64,000 nucleotides of DNA, taken from assembly GCF_029193885.1 (NCBI RefSeq), contig NZ_JARFVB010000012.1, positions 1 through 64,000 of the forward strand. The letters are read 5' to 3'. Both the position numbers and the translations under genes were made by a program. This DNA comes from Flagellimonas yonaguniensis. Its GTDB lineage: Bacteria; Bacteroidota; Bacteroidia; Flavobacteriales; Flavobacteriaceae. Within the stretch, counting starts at the first letter, position 1, and every line of letters begins with the position of its first letter. The notes beneath the pieces are model-generated. The model was not told the DNA's origin, did not search any database, and was given only the letters and a program-made list of their open reading frames with translations. This document shows, piece after piece, positions 61,408-64,000 of this stretch.

Positions 61408-61812
61408 ATGGACAAAAAATATGGCGTAAACAAAACCGAAGAAGAGTGGAAAAAACAGCTTTCCGCAGAGGAATATTATGTTTTACGGCAAAAAGGGACT
61501 GAACGCCCCTATTCGGGCAAGTTCGACCTCCACTTTGAAAATGGCAACTACCGCTGTAAAGCCTGCAATGCGAAATTGTTCGAGAGCGACCACAAATTTG
61601 AAAGTGGTTGCGGATGGCCCTCCTTTGACCAAGCCGTTGAAGGTACCATTGAATATATTAGGGACACTTCACACGGCATGATCCGTACCGAGACCGTATG
61701 TGCCAATTGCGGCAGTCATTTAGGTCATGTCTTTAATGATGGCCCCAAGGAAACTACAGGCCAACGGTATTGCATCAATTCTGTGAGTATAGATTTTGAT
61801 TCAGACCAGTAA
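61408..61812 (+). CDS. msrB: Peptide-methionine (R)-S-oxide reductase, cytosolic form
   Basis: This 134-aa protein has no signal peptide. It carries the same MsrB features: CKAC and CANC zinc pairs (near residues 51 and 97), FESGCGWPSFDQ (about 65-76), GSHLGHVFNDGP (about 100-111) and the catalytic RYCINSVSIDF (about 117-127). The start at 61408 (MDKKYGVNKTEEEWKKQL) is chosen because the longer frame from 61231 runs inside the preceding gene. It should repair methionine sulfoxide in cytoplasmic proteins, complementing the lipoprotein form upstream. It ends directly at the DinB-like start (TAAATG). Confidence 0.92.
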   Translation: MDKKYGVNKTEEEWKKQLSAEEYYVLRQKGTERPYSGKFDLHFENGNYRCKACNAKLFESDHKFESGCGWPSFDQAVEGTIEYIRDTSHGMIRTETVCANCGSHLGHVFNDGPKETTGQRYCINSVSIDFDSDQ

Positions 61813-62349
61813 ATGAATTTCCAAGAGAATTATCTGTCCAATGTAAAGTTTGAGTTTCAGCGCTACAAAACGATGGGCAACAAAACTTTTGCCCAAATTT
61901 CAGATGACGACATACATTGGAAATACGCAGAAACCGACAATTCCATCGCCATTATTGTAAAACACATGATTGGCAATATGCTGAGCCGTTGGACCAATTT
62001 TTTAACAGAAGATGGTGAGAAGTCTTGGAGAGAACGCGATTTGGAATTTGAAAAACCATATATCACAAAAGCAGAAATGATTTCAGCATGGGAAAAAGGT
62101 TGGAAATGTCTTTTTGAAGCTCTGGAAAGTATTAATTCAACCAATTTTGACAGCAAAGTTTTTATCCGTGGGGAAGAACACTCCATCATAGAGGCCATTA
62201 ACCGTCAATTGGCACACTATGCCAGTCATGTTGGTCAAATTGTATTTGTGGCAAAACTGATTAAAGGCAACAACTGGAAATCCCTTTCCATACCCAAAGG
62301 CGAATCCAAAACCTTCAATAAAAAGATGTTCGGCACAGATAAACCCTGA
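61813..62349 (+). CDS. DinB-like protein of the DUF1572 family
   Basis: This 178-aa protein matches the DUF1572 branch of the DinB/YfiT four-helix fold. Three candidate metal-binding histidines appear in IVKHMIGNMLSRW (about 53-65) and QLAHYASHVGQIVFVAK (about 132-148). The N-terminus NYLSNVKFEFQRYKTMGNK is typical. DinB-like proteins are often thiol-dependent transferases or damage-response proteins; the reaction of this family is not known. It follows the second msrB with no gap and probably shares its transcript. Confidence 0.82.
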   Translation: MNFQENYLSNVKFEFQRYKTMGNKTFAQISDDDIHWKYAETDNSIAIIVKHMIGNMLSRWTNFLTEDGEKSWRERDLEFEKPYITKAEMISAWEKGWKCLFEALESINSTNFDSKVFIRGEEHSIIEAINRQLAHYASHVGQIVFVAKLIKGNNWKSLSIPKGESKTFNKKMFGTDKP

Positions 62350-62385
62350 TTTCACAAACTAATCCACATTTGAGTTTTTTCAACT

Positions 62386-62416
62386 TGGGAAATGGAGATT
62401 GATTTGCGTACTTTTG
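62386..62416 (+). promoter_or_regulatory. Promoter of lpdA
   Basis: TACTTTTG (62409-62416) matches TAnnTTTG, and TTG (62386-62388) lies 20 bp upstream, giving a reasonable Bacteroidota promoter. The predicted start is about 45 bp before the lpdA ATG. Confidence 0.65.
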
Positions 62417-62467
62417 CACCTGCCGAATAACGGCTTTTTCTAATCTAACAACTAAAATCAAAATCTA

Positions 62468-63859
62468 ATGAGCAAGTTCGATATAATTGTTTTGGGAAGT
62501 GGTCCAGGTGGATACGTTACGGCGATCAGGGCGTCACAATTAGGTTTCAAAACAGCCATTATAGAAAAAGAAAGTTTGGGAGGTATATGTCTTAATTGGG
62601 GTTGTATCCCAACCAAGGCCCTTCTTAAATCTGCTCAGGTTTTCGAATATTTGAAGCACGCCGAAGATTATGGTTTGAGCGCCAAGGATGTGGACCATGA
62701 TTTTGAAGCCGTTGTTAAAAGAAGCCGTGGTGTTGCCGAGGGAATGAGCAAAGGAGTCCAGTTCTTGATGAAGAAGAACAAAATCGAGGTCATCAATGGG
62801 TTTGGAAAAATTCAACCAGGAAAAAAAGTATTGGTCAAAGGCACACATGGAGATACCGCAGAATACACAGCGGACCATATCATTATCGCCACTGGTGCTC
62901 GCAGCCGTGAACTGCCAAGTCTTCCTCAGGATGGAAAAAAGGTCATCGGTTACCGCGAGGCCATGTCATTGAAAAAACAGCCCAAGAAAATGATCGTGGT
63001 AGGTAGTGGAGCCATTGGAATGGAATTCGCTTACTTCTACCACTCCATGGGTACCGAGGTCACCGTGGTGGAATATATGCCGAACATTGTACCTGTTGAG
63101 GACGAGGACATCTCCAAACAATTGGAGCGTAGCTTCAAAAAATCAGGCGTAAAAATCAAAACCTCTGCCGAAGTCACCAAAGTCGATACTTCTGGCGATG
63201 GCGTAAAAGCTACCGTGAAAACCAAAAAAGGCGAAGAGGTACTCGAAGCTGACATTGTCCTATCCGCAGTGGGAATCAAAACAAACATCGAAAACATCGG
63301 GTTGGAAGACGTTGGAATCGCTACGGACAGAGACAAAGTATTGGTAAACGATTACTACCAGACCAACATTCCCGGCTACTACGCCATTGGCGATATAACC
63401 CCAGGGCAGGCCTTGGCACACGTTGCCTCTGCCGAGGGAATCATCTGTGTGGAGAAATTGGCAGGAATGCACGTGGAAGCACTGGATTACGGCAACATTC
63501 CAGGATGCACCTATTGTATCCCCGAAGTAGCTTCAGTTGGTTTGACGGAAAAACAGGCCAAAGAACAAGGATACGACCTTAAAATCGGTAAATTCCCGTT
63601 CTCTGCAAGTGGTAAAGCAAAAGCTGCTGGAACCCCTGATGGTTTTGTGAAAGTGATTTTTGATGCCAAATATGGTGAATGGTTGGGTTGTCACATGATC
63701 GGTGTTGGTGTTACCGACATGATCGCTGAAGCCGTGGTTGCCAGAAAATTGGAAACCACAGGTCACGAAGTGTTGAAAGCGGTTCATCCACACCCAACGA
63801 TGAGTGAAGCGGTAATGGAAGCTGTTGCCGATGCTTATGATGAAGTAATCCATCTATAA
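62468..63859 (+). CDS. lpdA: Dihydrolipoyl dehydrogenase
   Basis: LpdA reoxidises dihydrolipoamide in 2-oxoacid dehydrogenase and glycine-cleavage complexes. The 463-aa flavoprotein has the FAD motif GSGPGGYVTAI (about 11-21), the redox-active disulfide GGICLNWGCIPTKALL (cysteines at about 41 and 46), the NAD motif GSGAIGMEFAYFY (about 180-192), and the C-terminal His-Glu pair in AVHPHPTMSEAVMEA (about 440-454). The family motif YYAIGDI is near residue 303. It is preceded by a good promoter and followed after 3 bp by a DUF3817 gene. No dehydrogenase complex genes are in view. Confidence 0.95.
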   Translation: MSKFDIIVLGSGPGGYVTAIRASQLGFKTAIIEKESLGGICLNWGCIPTKALLKSAQVFEYLKHAEDYGLSAKDVDHDFEAVVKRSRGVAEGMSKGVQFLMKKNKIEVINGFGKIQPGKKVLVKGTHGDTAEYTADHIIIATGARSRELPSLPQDGKKVIGYREAMSLKKQPKKMIVVGSGAIGMEFAYFYHSMGTEVTVVEYMPNIVPVEDEDISKQLERSFKKSGVKIKTSAEVTKVDTSGDGVKATVKTKKGEEVLEADIVLSAVGIKTNIENIGLEDVGIATDRDKVLVNDYYQTNIPGYYAIGDITPGQALAHVASAEGIICVEKLAGMHVEALDYGNIPGCTYCIPEVASVGLTEKQAKEQGYDLKIGKFPFSASGKAKAAGTPDGFVKVIFDAKYGEWLGCHMIGVGVTDMIAEAVVARKLETTGHEVLKAVHPHPTMSEAVMEAVADAYDEVIHL

Positions 63860-63862
63860 AAT

Positions 63863-64000
63863 ATGCTAAAAATTTTTAGGGCCACTGCTATTTTAGAAGG
63901 TATTTCCTATCTACTCCTTTTCGGAATGACCATGCCGTTAAAGCATTGGGCAGATATTCCTGAACCGAACCAAGTTGTTGGGATGGCACATGGAATATTG
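63863..64000 (+). CDS. DUF3817 membrane protein, cut by the window end
   Basis: Only the first 46 codons are present (MLKIFRATAILEGISYLLLF, then GMTMPLKHWADIPEPNQVVG and MAHGIL). The opening helix with RATAILEGISYLLL and the following PLKHWADIPEPNQVVG match the DUF3817 family of small inner-membrane proteins of about 90-100 aa. Function is unknown. It starts 3 bp after lpdA and is probably co-transcribed with it. Confidence 0.7.
   Translation, partial: MLKIFRATAILEGISYLLLFGMTMPLKHWADIPEPNQVVGMAHGIL

Overview
The window is about 64 kb of chromosome from a marine-type member of the Bacteroidota, most likely family Flavobacteriaceae (Allomuricauda/Flagellimonas-like). This placement is inferred from gene content and from promoter boxes of the Bacteroidota type (TAnnTTTG near -7, TTTG/TTG near -33). 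Families typical of the phylum are present: DUF3822, DUF4126, head-GIN (DUF2807), UMF1-type MFS and EboA-F. No rRNA, tRNA or CRISPR array was found; the only RNA gene seen is rnpB.

Region 1 (1-10 kb) is an AT-rich accessory island. An IS21-type insertion-sequence end with four 24-bp-spaced repeats cuts a WYL-type regulator gene short. Next to it, on the same strand, are two very large genes that I read as druH and druE of a type III Druantia anti-phage system. A 520-bp AT-rich spacer separates them from the next region.

Region 2 (10-17.5 kb) is an AraC-type regulator followed by a complete ortho-cleavage pathway from catechol to central metabolism: catB, catC, catA, pcaD, a fused pcaIJ, a FUSC-like membrane protein and pcaF. 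A bidirectional terminator closes it.

Region 3 (17.5-29.8 kb) starts with a secreted M28/PSMA-like peptidase. A Kdo/lipid A-linked group follows (acyltransferase, KdnB-like 8-oxidase, HAD phosphatase, KdsB). Housekeeping genes complete it: DUF4126, a RecD-like helicase, a membrane-anchored protein, DUF3822, rsmD, rnpB on the opposite strand, dnaX and a Tmemb_220 protein.

Region 4 (29.8-36.2 kb) is a complete, tightly overlapped ebo operon (eboA-B-C-D-E-F), a widely conserved cluster whose end product is still unclear. Its promoter is divergent from miaE.

Region 5 (36.2-50.2 kb) holds miaE and a long minus-strand run: pyrR, pyrB, a small STAS-like protein, rnz, pdxH, sixA and ppk1. rpsA has its own promoter and leader. 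A BON/LysM protein, a serine-hydrolase lipoprotein, cmk and lon follow.

Region 6 (50.3-53.3 kb) is a four-gene module of a sigma factor, a likely membrane anti-sigma factor and two secreted beta-repeat proteins (DUF4097-like and head-GIN). Region 7 (53.3-64 kb) has an MFS carrier, an M48 lipoprotein protease, a GH31 alpha-glucosidase, glgB, a collagen-like lipoprotein, two msrB genes (one lipoprotein, one cytosolic), a DinB-like protein, lpdA and the start of a DUF3817 gene cut by the window edge.

The two parts most worth attention are the two-gene Druantia-like island with its interrupted WYL gene, and the complete ebo operon, whose EboF and EboD carry visible changes at positions that bind metal or line the active site in related enzyme families.
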